Below, one piece after another: positions 34,625-42,352 of a stretch of DNA of 43,942 bases. Source of the stretch: an uncultured Ectothiorhodospiraceae bacterium (lineage in GTDB: Bacteria > Pseudomonadota > Gammaproteobacteria > JAABTG01); assembly GCA_937867305.1 (NCBI GenBank), contig CALMKJ010000137.1, forward strand, positions 1 to 43,942, in the 5' to 3' direction. The position numbers and the translations under genes were made by a program. The notes under the pieces were generated by a model. That model saw nothing but the letters and a program-made list of their open reading frames with translations, searched no databases and was not told where the DNA came from. How positions within the stretch are numbered: the first letter of the stretch is position 1; every line of letters begins with the position of its first letter.

Positions 34625-35727
34625 GCCGCCCGCTGCGCCGCCGCTGGGACTGGCTGCTCGAGCAGCGCTGGCTGCTGCCCGGGCTGCTCGTCGCCGGGCT
34701 CGCGCTCTCCTTCGCCATCCCCGAGTACGGACTGCTGAACAGGTACGTCCAGATGGTCCTGATGTACGTGGGGATCAACATCATCCTCGCCGTCAGCCTG
34801 AACCTGGTGAACGGCTTCATGGGCGAGTTCTCCCTCGCCCACGCCGGGTTCATGGCGGTGGGGGCGTACACCGCGGCGCTCCTCACCATGAGGGTGCTGC
34901 CGGTCGCGGAGTTTCCCGCGCTCTTCCCGGTGGCGGTGCTGGCCGGCGGGCTCGCCGCCGCGCTGCTCGGGCTCGTGGTGGCCGTGCCCTCGTTCAAGGT
35001 GCGGGGCGACTACCTCGCGATCATCACGCTCGCCTTCCTGATGATCGTGAAGTCGGTCATCGAGAACATCGACGCCGTGGGCGGGCCGCGCGGGATCCCC
35101 GGCATCGGCAAGCTGACCACCCTGCCCTGGGTGTTCTTCTGGGCCGTCGCCGTCGTGTGGCTCGTGCGCAATTTCGTCTATTCGCGCTACGGGCGCGGCG
35201 TGCTCGCGGTGCGCGAGGACGAGATCGCGAGCGAGTTGATGAGCGTGCACACCCGCCGGGTGAAGTTCCTCGCCTTCACCCTGTCCTCGTTCGGCGCCGG
35301 CGTGGCGGGCGCGCTCTTCGCGCACCTGCTGCAGTTCATCAGCCCGCGCGTGTTCGACGTGATCAAGACCACCGACATCCTGATCATGGTGTACCTCGGG
35401 GGCATCGCCTCCATCGGCGGGTCGATCCTGGGGGCGACGCTCTACACCGTGCTGCTGGAGATCCTGCGCCCGTCCACGGTGGCCGCCCTGCTCTCCTGGC
35501 TGCCGGCGGTGGTCTTCGACCCGCTGAACGAGCACTTCATCCGCCACCTCGGCGTGTGGCGCATGGTCATCATGCCGCTCGCCCTGGTGCTGGTGATGCT
35601 CTACTGGCCGCGCGGGATCATGGGGCTGCGCGAGTACCGCGGATTCATCCCCCGCCTCGACCGCGAGGCCCACCGCCGCGGCGACCCCCAGGGAGGCCGC
35701 CGCGATGGCGCTGCTCACCGCGACTGA
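34621..35727 (+). CDS. livM: Branched-chain amino acid-type ABC permease LivM (368 aa)
   Basis: Second permease of the transporter. Typical segments are LNLVNGFMGEFSLAHAGFMAVGAYTAALL, RGDYLAIITLAFLMIVKSV, GRGVLAVREDEIASELM and YLGGIASIGGSILGATLYTVL; about nine membrane helices. The C-terminus is a short basic/Gly-rich tail which overlaps the start of livG by 23 bases, implying coupled translation. Confidence 0.94.
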   Translation: MSRPLRRRWDWLLEQRWLLPGLLVAGLALSFAIPEYGLLNRYVQMVLMYVGINIILAVSLNLVNGFMGEFSLAHAGFMAVGAYTAALLTMRVLPVAEFPALFPVAVLAGGLAAALLGLVVAVPSFKVRGDYLAIITLAFLMIVKSVIENIDAVGGPRGIPGIGKLTTLPWVFFWAVAVVWLVRNFVYSRYGRGVLAVREDEIASELMSVHTRRVKFLAFTLSSFGAGVAGALFAHLLQFISPRVFDVIKTTDILIMVYLGGIASIGGSILGATLYTVLLEILRPSTVAALLSWLPAVVFDPLNEHFIRHLGVWRMVIMPLALVLVMLYWPRGIMGLREYRGFIPRLDREAHRRGDPQGGRRDGAAHRD

Positions 35728-36475
35728 CGTGCGGCACTATTTCGGCGGGCTGTGCGCGCTCGCCGGCTTCAACCTCGCGCTCGAGGAGGGCGAGCTGATG
35801 GGGCTCATCGGCCCCAACGGCGCGGGCAAGACGACGGTCTTCAACCTGATCACGGGGGTGTACCGGGCGAGCTCGGGCAGCATCCGCTTCAAGGACACGG
35901 AGCTCGTGGGCAAGACTCCGCACCAGATCACGGCCCTGCGCATCGGGCGCACGTTCCAGAACATCCGCCTGTTCCGCGACCTCTCGGTCCTCGACAACGT
36001 GCGCATCGCGCACTACGCCCGGGCGCGTTACACGCCCATCGAGGCGCTGCTGCACCTGGGGCGCTACCGGGGCGAGGAGCGCCGCATCGTCGACGATTCC
36101 CGCCGCCTGCTCTCGATCTTCAAGCTCGAGCGCCTCGCCGGCGAGACCGCGAAGAACCTGCCCTACGGCATGCAGCGCCGGCTCGAGATCGCGCGCGCGC
36201 TCGCCATCGGCCCGGAGCTGCTCCTGCTCGACGAGCCGGCGGCCGGCATGAACCCGAACGAGATCGACCAGCTGATGGACTTCATCCAGTGGATACGGCG
36301 CGAGTTCCGGCTGACCATCCTGCTGATCGAGCACCAGATGAAGCTGGTGATGGGGATCTGCGAGCGCATCCAGGTCCTCGACTTCGGCGAGACCCTCATC
36401 GAGGGACCGCCGGAGGCGATCCGCAGCGACCCGCGCGTGCTCGAGGCCTATCTCGGCGAGGCCCCGGTCGCGTGA
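35705..36475 (+). CDS. livG: Branched-chain amino acid-type ABC ATPase LivG (256 aa)
   Basis: ATP-binding subunit. Walker A GPNGAGKTT lies at about residues 37-45. The Liv-specific FQNIRLFRDLSVLDNV, the variant signature LPYGMQRRLEIARAL (normal for LivG), Walker B LLLDEPAAGMN and the H-loop LLIEHQMKLVM follow. The end EAIRSDPRVLEAYLGE is typical. It overlaps livM (23 bp) and livF (4 bp, GTGA). Confidence 0.95.
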   Translation: MALLTATDVRHYFGGLCALAGFNLALEEGELMGLIGPNGAGKTTVFNLITGVYRASSGSIRFKDTELVGKTPHQITALRIGRTFQNIRLFRDLSVLDNVRIAHYARARYTPIEALLHLGRYRGEERRIVDDSRRLLSIFKLERLAGETAKNLPYGMQRRLEIARALAIGPELLLLDEPAAGMNPNEIDQLMDFIQWIRREFRLTILLIEHQMKLVMGICERIQVLDFGETLIEGPPEAIRSDPRVLEAYLGEAPVA

Positions 36476-37230
36476 GCGCCCCCCTCGCACCGGCCGCTGA
36501 GGCCCGGCTCGCACCGGCCGCTGAGGCACAGCTCGAGGTCCGCGACCTCACCCTGAGCTACGACGGCATCCGCGCGCTCCACGGCGTGTCCTTCACGGTG
36601 GGGGCGGGCGAGATCGTCACCCTGGTCGGCGCGAACGGGGCCGGCAAGACCTCGGTGCTCCGGGCGATCTCGGGCCTGGCGCCCTTCGGGGGGAGCATCC
36701 GCTTCGAGGGCCAGGACCTCCGGCGCGTCCCGGCCCACCGCATCGTCGGGCTCGGCATCGCCCACGTCCCCGAGGGGCGCGGGGTCTTCGGCAACCTCAC
36801 GGTGCATGAGAACCTGCGCCTCGCCACCTGGCAGCGGCGCGACCGGGCCGGCATCGAGGCCGACCTGGAGCGGGTCCTCGGGACCTTCCCGCGCCTGCGC
36901 GAGCGGCTGCGCCAGCCGGCGGGCACCCTCTCGGGCGGGGAGCAGCAGATGCTGGCGGTGGGGCGGGCGCTGATGAGCCGGGCGCGCCTGCTGCTCCTCG
37001 ACGAGCCGTCCATGGGGCTCTCGCCGCGGCTGGTGCAGGAGATCTTCCGGGTGATCGAGGAGATCAATCGCAGCGGTGTCACCGTGCTCCTGGTGGAGCA
37101 GAATGCCAACATGGCCCTGCACGTCGCCTCCCGCGCCTACGTCCTCGAGACGGGCGCCGTCACCCTCTCCGGGACCGGACCCGAGCTCCGGGGCGACCCC
37201 CGGGTGAGGGAGGCGTACCTCGGTGCCTGA
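36472..37230 (+). CDS. livF: Branched-chain amino acid-type ABC ATPase LivF (252 aa)
   Basis: Second ATPase subunit. Walker A GANGAGKTS, the LivF-typical HVPEGRGVFGNLTVHENL, signature LSGGEQQMLAVGRAL, Walker B LLLDEPSMGLSP and LLVEQNANMAL are present. The C-terminal REAYLGA is standard. The first about 18 residues are an unusual extension made of two copies of an eight-residue block (LAPAAEAR, LAPAAEAQ) inserted between the GTG start and the normal LEVRDLTLSYDG. An internal start just before LEVRDL is not available as ATG, GTG or TTG, so the extension is probably translated. Confidence 0.94.
   Translation: MSAPLAPAAEARLAPAAEAQLEVRDLTLSYDGIRALHGVSFTVGAGEIVTLVGANGAGKTSVLRAISGLAPFGGSIRFEGQDLRRVPAHRIVGLGIAHVPEGRGVFGNLTVHENLRLATWQRRDRAGIEADLERVLGTFPRLRERLRQPAGTLSGGEQQMLAVGRALMSRARLLLLDEPSMGLSPRLVQEIFRVIEEINRSGVTVLLVEQNANMALHVASRAYVLETGAVTLSGTGPELRGDPRVREAYLGA
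36484..36531 (+). repeat. 24-bp in-frame tandem duplication at the livF N-terminus
   Basis: A 24-bp unit beginning CTCGCACCGGCCGCTGAGGC is present twice (36484-36507 and 36508-36531), differing at two bases near the 3' end. It encodes LAPAAEAR and LAPAAEAQ right after the start codon. It looks like a recent duplication. Confidence 0.85.
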
Positions 37231-37242
37231 GGCCCACCGCCC

Positions 37243-39252
37243 GTGACGGACCCCGCGCTCGTCCTCGCCCTCGGGGCGGTCGTCGTCGCGCTGGCCGCGA
37301 GCTCGCTCGCGGTCTCGACCTGCGCCTGGGCGGAACGGGTCGGGCGCCTGTACTTCCTGCTTCTCGGCCTCACCGGCGTGCTCGCGGTCGCCGCCGGAAT
37401 GGGCGCCCTCACGGGCGGGGGCACGGTGGCCACCGCCCAGTTGCCCCTCGGCCTGCCCTGGCTGCCCTGGCGCGTGCGTCTCGACGCCCTGTCCGGCTTC
37501 TTCCTGGTCCTGATCGGGATCGTCACCGTCGCGGTCGCGCTCTTCGGCCCCGGCTACGTGCGGGAGTTCTCCCGCAGCCGCGACCCCCTGTGGCTGCTCG
37601 GCGGGCTCACCGGGCTCTTCCTCACCGGCATGCTGCTGGTGGTGCTCGCCGACGACGCCTTCCTGTTCATGGTGGCGTGGGAGCTGATGTCGGTCAGCTC
37701 CTACTTCCTCGTGGTGTTCCAGCACGAGCACGCGGCCAACCGCCGGGCCGCGTTCCTCTACCTGCTCATGGCCCACGTGGGCGGTCTCAGCATCCTGCTC
37801 GGCTACGGCGTGCTGGCCGCCTTCGGGCACGGCTTCACCTTCGAGGCGATGCGCGCCGGGGAGCTGCAGCCGGTGTGGTCCAGCGTGGCCTTCGGGCTCG
37901 CCTTCCTCGGCTTCGGGACCAAGGCCGGGCTCGTGCCGCTGCACGCCTGGCTGCCCGAGGCGCACCCGGCCGCCCCGTCCCACGTCTCCGCGCTCATGTC
38001 CGGGGTGATGCTGAAGGTCGCCGTGTACGGCTTCATCCGCTTCACCTTCGACCTCCTCGGCGACGCGCGGCTCGGCTGGGGGGTCACGGTGCTCCTGGTG
38101 GGCAGCGTCTCCGCGCTGATGGGGGTGCTCTACGCCCTGATGCAGCACGACCTGAAGCGGCTACTCGCCTACCACTCGGTCGAGAACGTCGGGATCATCT
38201 TCATCGGCCTCGGCCTGTCGCTCGTCTTCCTCTCCGCGGGGCTGACCGTCGCGGGGGTCGTCGCGCTCATCGCGGCGCTCTACCACACCCTGAACCACGC
38301 CCTCTTCAAGAGCCTGCTCTTCTTCGGCGCGGGCGCGGTGCTGCACGCGACCCACGAGCGCGACATCGACCGCATGGGCGGGCTGCTGCGCCGGATGCCC
38401 TGGACGGGGCTGTTCTTCCTGGTGGGCTGCATCAGCATCTCCGCCCTGCCGCCCTTCAACGGCTTCGTCTCCGAGTGGCTCACCTTCCAGGCGGCGCTGC
38501 AGGCCTGGAGCCTGAAGAGCGGCGTGCTGCGCAGCCTGCTCCCCATCACCGCCGCCATGCTCGCGGTGACCGGGGCGCTCGCCGCCGCCTGCTTCGTCAA
38601 GGTCTACGGGGTCGCCTTCCTCGGCCAGGCCCGCTCCCGGCACGTGCGCCGGGCCCGCGAGGTGAGCCTCGGCATGCGCGCCGGCCAGGCGCTGCTCGCC
38701 GCACTCTGCCTGCTCCTGGGGGTGCTGCCCACCACGGTGGTGGGCCTGCTGAACCCGGTCTCCCAGCTGCTCCTCGGCCAGGGCCTCGACCCGGTCACCA
38801 CCGAGAGCTGGCTGTGGCTCACCCCGGTGCCGGCCGAGGGGGCGAGCTACGGCGCCCCGCTGGTGCTGCTCTCCCTCGCCGTGCTCTGGTGGGGCGGGCG
38901 CTGGCTCCTCGCCCGCGGGCCGCGCGCCGCGGTGCGCCGCTGCGACGCCTGGGACTGCGGCTTCTCGCCCCCGAACGCCCGCATGCAGTACACCGCCACC
39001 TCCTTCGCCCAGCCCATCCGCCGGGTGTTCGGCCCGCTGTTCCGGATCGACGAGCGGGTCGAGACCGAGGGCGGGCGCCAGCGCCACTTCCTGCACGTGG
39101 AAGACCGGGCCTGGGATCTCCTCTACGCGCCGGTGGCGCGCCTCGTGGAGCGCTCGGCGAGCCGCGTGGTGCGCCTGCAGACGGGGCAGGTGCGCACCTA
39201 CCTGGCGTGGTCGCTCGCAACCCTCCTGGTGCTGCTGTGGATCATCTCCTGA
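37243..39252 (+). CDS. hyfB: Hydrogenase-4 subunit B-like antiporter subunit HyfB (669 aa)
   Basis: Large membrane protein homologous to NuoL/NuoM-type and Mrp-type antiporter subunits; in hydrogenase-4 and related complexes it is a proton-pumping unit. About 14-16 membrane helices are visible. The conserved Glu of helix 5 lies in FMVAWELMSVSSYFLV, and the charged helix 7-8 region is GTKAGLVPLHAWLPEAHPAAPSHVS with GVMLKVAVYG; further Lys/His occur in YHTLNHALFKSLLFFGAG. The C-terminal RRCDAWDCGFSPPNARMQYTATSFAQPIRRVF is diagnostic of HyfB-type subunits rather than NuoL. It starts with GTG, 12 nt after livF, suggesting one transcription unit with the liv genes. Confidence 0.92.
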   Translation: MTDPALVLALGAVVVALAASSLAVSTCAWAERVGRLYFLLLGLTGVLAVAAGMGALTGGGTVATAQLPLGLPWLPWRVRLDALSGFFLVLIGIVTVAVALFGPGYVREFSRSRDPLWLLGGLTGLFLTGMLLVVLADDAFLFMVAWELMSVSSYFLVVFQHEHAANRRAAFLYLLMAHVGGLSILLGYGVLAAFGHGFTFEAMRAGELQPVWSSVAFGLAFLGFGTKAGLVPLHAWLPEAHPAAPSHVSALMSGVMLKVAVYGFIRFTFDLLGDARLGWGVTVLLVGSVSALMGVLYALMQHDLKRLLAYHSVENVGIIFIGLGLSLVFLSAGLTVAGVVALIAALYHTLNHALFKSLLFFGAGAVLHATHERDIDRMGGLLRRMPWTGLFFLVGCISISALPPFNGFVSEWLTFQAALQAWSLKSGVLRSLLPITAAMLAVTGALAAACFVKVYGVAFLGQARSRHVRRAREVSLGMRAGQALLAALCLLLGVLPTTVVGLLNPVSQLLLGQGLDPVTTESWLWLTPVPAEGASYGAPLVLLSLAVLWWGGRWLLARGPRAAVRRCDAWDCGFSPPNARMQYTATSFAQPIRRVFGPLFRIDERVETEGGRQRHFLHVEDRAWDLLYAPVARLVERSASRVVRLQTGQVRTYLAWSLATLLVLLWIIS

Positions 39253-40202
39253 GCGTCTGGGCCTGGTCGCTCGCGGTGCTGCAGGCGCTCCTGGTGCTCG
39301 CGGCGGCCCCGCTCCTCGTCGGCTGGGTGCGGCGGGTGAAGGCGCGCCTGCAGAACCGCAAGGGTCCCCCGCTGACGCAGCCCTACCGGGAGCTCGCGAA
39401 GCTGCTCACGAAGGAGGCCCTGGTCGCCCACACGGCCTCGCCGGTGTTCCGGGCCGCGCCCTACATCGTGTTCGGGGCGACCTGGATCGCCACCGCCACG
39501 CTGCCCTCGCTCGCCACCGGCCTGCCGAGCGCGGCGGTCGCCGACGTGGTGGTGCTGGCCGGCTTCCTCGCCCTGGCGCGGTTCTTCCTGGCGCTCGCGG
39601 GGCTCGACGTGGGCACCGCGTTCGGCGGCATGGGCTCCTCGCGGGAGATGATGATCTCGGCGCTCGCCGAGCCCGCCATGCTGACCGCCGTCTTCACCAT
39701 CACCATGACGGCGCACACCACCAACCTCTCGGGGGTCATGGAGCAGCTGCTCGGCGCCCCGCTCGCCCTGCGGCCCTCGATCCTCTTCGCCCTCGGGGCG
39801 CTCGCCCTGGTGGCCATCGCGGAGACCGGCCGGATCCCCATCGACAACCCCGCGACCCACCTCGAGCTCACGATGATCCACGAGGCGATGATCCTCGAGT
39901 ACAGCGGGCGCCACCTGGCGCTGATGGAGTGGGCCGCGCAGCTGAAGCTCCTGCTCTACGGCACCCTGATCGCAAACGTCTTCTTCCCCTGGGGCGTCGC
40001 CACCGTGCTGAAACCGTCCGCGCTCGCCTTCGCGGCGCTGGCCCTTGCCGGCAAGCTCGCCGTCCTCGGGGTCCTGCTCGCCCTCGCCGAGACCACGCTC
40101 GCCAAGATGCGGCTCTTCCGCGCCCCGCTGTTCCTGAACCTCGCCTTCCTGCTGGCCCTGCTCGGGATGTTCAGCCACGTGATCCTCGAGGTGGGGGCGT
40201 AG
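39237..40202 (+). CDS. hyfC: Hydrogenase-4 subunit C-like/NuoH-type membrane anchor HyfC (321 aa)
   Basis: Homologue of the NuoH subunit, which joins the hydrophilic arm to the membrane arm and forms part of the quinone site in complex I. Typical blocks are RLQNRKGPPLTQPYRELAKLL, AETGRIPIDNPATHLELTMIHEAMILEYSG (the strongly conserved loop with Glu/Asp residues) and KMRLFRAPLFLNLAFLLALLGMF; eight helices. The most likely start is the GTG at 39237 overlapping hyfB by 16 bases, giving a length close to E. coli HyfC (322 aa). No clear ribosome site is visible, so translational coupling is assumed. Confidence 0.88.
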   Translation: MDHLLSVWAWSLAVLQALLVLAAAPLLVGWVRRVKARLQNRKGPPLTQPYRELAKLLTKEALVAHTASPVFRAAPYIVFGATWIATATLPSLATGLPSAAVADVVVLAGFLALARFFLALAGLDVGTAFGGMGSSREMMISALAEPAMLTAVFTITMTAHTTNLSGVMEQLLGAPLALRPSILFALGALALVAIAETGRIPIDNPATHLELTMIHEAMILEYSGRHLALMEWAAQLKLLLYGTLIANVFFPWGVATVLKPSALAFAALALAGKLAVLGVLLALAETTLAKMRLFRAPLFLNLAFLLALLGMFSHVILEVGA

Positions 40203-40205
40203 CAC

Positions 40206-40883
40206 GTGACCCATCTCACCCTCCTCGACCAGGCGGTCTTCGTCCTCGCGGCGGTGGTGCTCTTCACCTGCTTCGCGCTCCTCACCCAGGCCCGGCTGGT
40301 CGCCACCCTGCGCACCTTCGCCTGGCAGGGCGGGCTGGTGGCTGCGGTGACCGCGCTGATGGCCGCCGCGCACCGCGAGCCGCACCTCTACGTCACGGCC
40401 GCGCTCACCCTCGTCCTGAAGGCGGGCGTGATCCCCTGGATGCTGCACCGCTGGGTGCGGCGCCTCGGCCTCGACCGGCACGTGGAGAGCCTGGCCTCCC
40501 CCCCGGCGGTCACGCTCGCCGGCGTCGGCCTGGTGATCTTCTGCTACTGGGTCGTGCTGCCCATCGAGCGCATGGAGTTGACGGCCACCCGCAACGTCAT
40601 CGCGGTGAGCCTGGCGGTGGTGGTGCTCGGCCTGCTGATGATGGTGACCCGGCGCCAGGCGGTGAGCCAGGTGGTGGGCTTCATGGCGATGGAGAACGGC
40701 CTCTTCCTCGCCGCCGTGACCGCCACCAGCGGCATGCCCCTGGTGGTGGAGCTCGGCGTCGCCTTCGACATCCTGGTGGCCGCGGTGCTCTTCGGCGTGT
40801 TCTTCCTGCAGATCCGCGACGCCATCGACTCGCTCGACGTGGACCGGCTGAACCGGCTGGCCGAAGGCATGGAGCAGGAATGA
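40206..40883 (+). CDS. hyfE: Hydrogenase-4 subunit E-like/NuoK-type protein HyfE (225 aa)
   Basis: Six to seven membrane helices; the C-terminal half contains the NuoK-like segment VVGFMAMENGLFLAAVTATSGMPLVVELGVAFDILVAAVLFGVF with the conserved membrane Glu residues (MEN and VEL). Length is that of HyfE (about 216-225 aa), i.e. longer than NuoK. GTG start three bases after hyfC. The stop overlaps hyfF (ATGA). No hyfD is present between C and E. Confidence 0.9.
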   Translation: MTHLTLLDQAVFVLAAVVLFTCFALLTQARLVATLRTFAWQGGLVAAVTALMAAAHREPHLYVTAALTLVLKAGVIPWMLHRWVRRLGLDRHVESLASPPAVTLAGVGLVIFCYWVVLPIERMELTATRNVIAVSLAVVVLGLLMMVTRRQAVSQVVGFMAMENGLFLAAVTATSGMPLVVELGVAFDILVAAVLFGVFFLQIRDAIDSLDVDRLNRLAEGMEQE

Positions 40884-42352
40884 ACGCCCTGCTCGTGGCG
40901 GTGTTCACGCCGGCCGTCGGCCTGCTCCTCCTGGGGCTCGTGCCCGGCCTCACCCTCGCGGGCTGGCTGAACGTGGGGCTGTCCTCGCTGAGCCTCGCCG
41001 GGGCCGTCACCCTCGCCTGGCAGGTGCTCGCGGACGGGCCCCTCAACGCCAACGGCTTCCACGTGGACGCCTTCAACGTCTACCTGGTGGCGCTCACGGC
41101 CTTCGTCGGCTTCACGACGAGCGTCTTCTCGCGCCCCTACATGCGCCACGTCTGCGACTCCCGCCACCTGCCCCGCCGGCACATGCGTCTCTACCACGCC
41201 ATGTTCCAGGGCTTCATGTTCACCATGATGCTGGCGCTCACCACCGACAACCTGGGGATCCTCTGGGTCTCGGTGGAGGGGGCCACCCTCGCGACGGTGC
41301 TGCTGGTCTCGCTGTACCGCACCCCCGAGGCGGTGGAGGCGGCATGGAAGTACTTCATCCTCTGCGGCGTCGGCCTCGCCCAGGCCCTGTTCGGCACCAT
41401 CCTCGTGTACTTCGCCGCCCAGCTCGCGCTCACCGACCCCACCCGCGGCCTGAGCTGGACCGTGCTCTACGCGATCTCCGACAAGCTCGACCCGACGGTG
41501 ATGAGCATCGCCTTCGTGTTCCTGCTGGTGGGCTACGGCACGAAGGTGGGCCTGGTCCCGCTGCACAGCTGGCTGCCGGACGCCCACTCGGAGGGCCCGA
41601 CACCCATGTCGGCGGTGCTCTCCGGGCTCCTCCTCAACGTGGCCCTGTACGCCCTCGTCCGCCTGAAGATGCTGACCGACGGCGCCCTCCTCGGGACCGC
41701 CGCGCCCCACACCGCGGGGCACCTGCTGATGGCCTTCGGGCTCGTCTCGTTCCTCGTGGCCGGGCTCTTCCTGCACCGCCAGCGCGACGTGAAGCGCATG
41801 TTCAGCTACTCGTCCATCGAGCACATGGGGCTGATGACCTTCGCCTTCGGCATCGGCGGACCGCTCGCGACCTTCGGCGCGTTGCTGCACATGCTGGTGC
41901 ACTCCCTCACCAAGTCGGCGATCTTCGTCACCGTGGGCCACGCCGCGCACATCGCCGGGACCCAGACCATCGACCACATCCGGGGGCTCATCCGCACCCA
42001 GCCCGCGGTCGGCTGGGGCCTCACCGTGGGCGTGCTCGCCATCGCGGGGTTCCCGCCCTTCGGGGTGTTCACGAGCGAGTTCCTGCTGCTCACCGCGACC
42101 ATGGAGAGCTGGCCCTGGCTCACCGTGACGCTGCTCGCCGGCCTCGTCATCGCCTTCGCCGGTCTGTTCCGGCACCTGCACCCCATGGTCTTCGGGGTCG
42201 CGCCCGAGGGGCAGCAGCCGGTGCCCGCGAACATGGCCCCGGTGACCGTGCATTTGCTCCTGGTGCTCTGGCTCGGACTCGCGATCCCGGGCTTCCTGGC
42301 GGGCTGGCTCGACCAGGCGACGCACCTCATCACCGGCAGCGGGCTCCTGTGA
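40880..42352 (+). CDS. hyfF: Hydrogenase-4 subunit F-like antiporter subunit HyfF (490 aa)
   Basis: Second antiporter-like subunit (NuoN/NuoM relative). Helix-5 Glu lies in LWVSVEGATLATVLL. The helix 7-8 region is GYGTKVGLVPLHSWLPDAHSEGPTPMSAVLSG, where the usual second Lys is Asn in LLLNVALYAL, as in HyfF/HycC-type subunits. LVHSLTKSAIFVTVGHAA follows, and the late segment GFPPFGVFTSEFLLLTA is typical. About 13-14 helices. Together with HyfB it gives this complex two putative proton channels. ATG overlaps hyfE; its own stop overlaps the HyfG GTG. Confidence 0.92.
   Translation: MNALLVAVFTPAVGLLLLGLVPGLTLAGWLNVGLSSLSLAGAVTLAWQVLADGPLNANGFHVDAFNVYLVALTAFVGFTTSVFSRPYMRHVCDSRHLPRRHMRLYHAMFQGFMFTMMLALTTDNLGILWVSVEGATLATVLLVSLYRTPEAVEAAWKYFILCGVGLAQALFGTILVYFAAQLALTDPTRGLSWTVLYAISDKLDPTVMSIAFVFLLVGYGTKVGLVPLHSWLPDAHSEGPTPMSAVLSGLLLNVALYALVRLKMLTDGALLGTAAPHTAGHLLMAFGLVSFLVAGLFLHRQRDVKRMFSYSSIEHMGLMTFAFGIGGPLATFGALLHMLVHSLTKSAIFVTVGHAAHIAGTQTIDHIRGLIRTQPAVGWGLTVGVLAIAGFPPFGVFTSEFLLLTATMESWPWLTVTLLAGLVIAFAGLFRHLHPMVFGVAPEGQQPVPANMAPVTVHLLLVLWLGLAIPGFLAGWLDQATHLITGSGLL

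Noticed and set aside
32518-37230. Urea transporter (UrtABCDE)
   Set aside because: Gene order would be similar, but there are no urease genes and the binding protein and permeases read as general Liv type; substrate left open.
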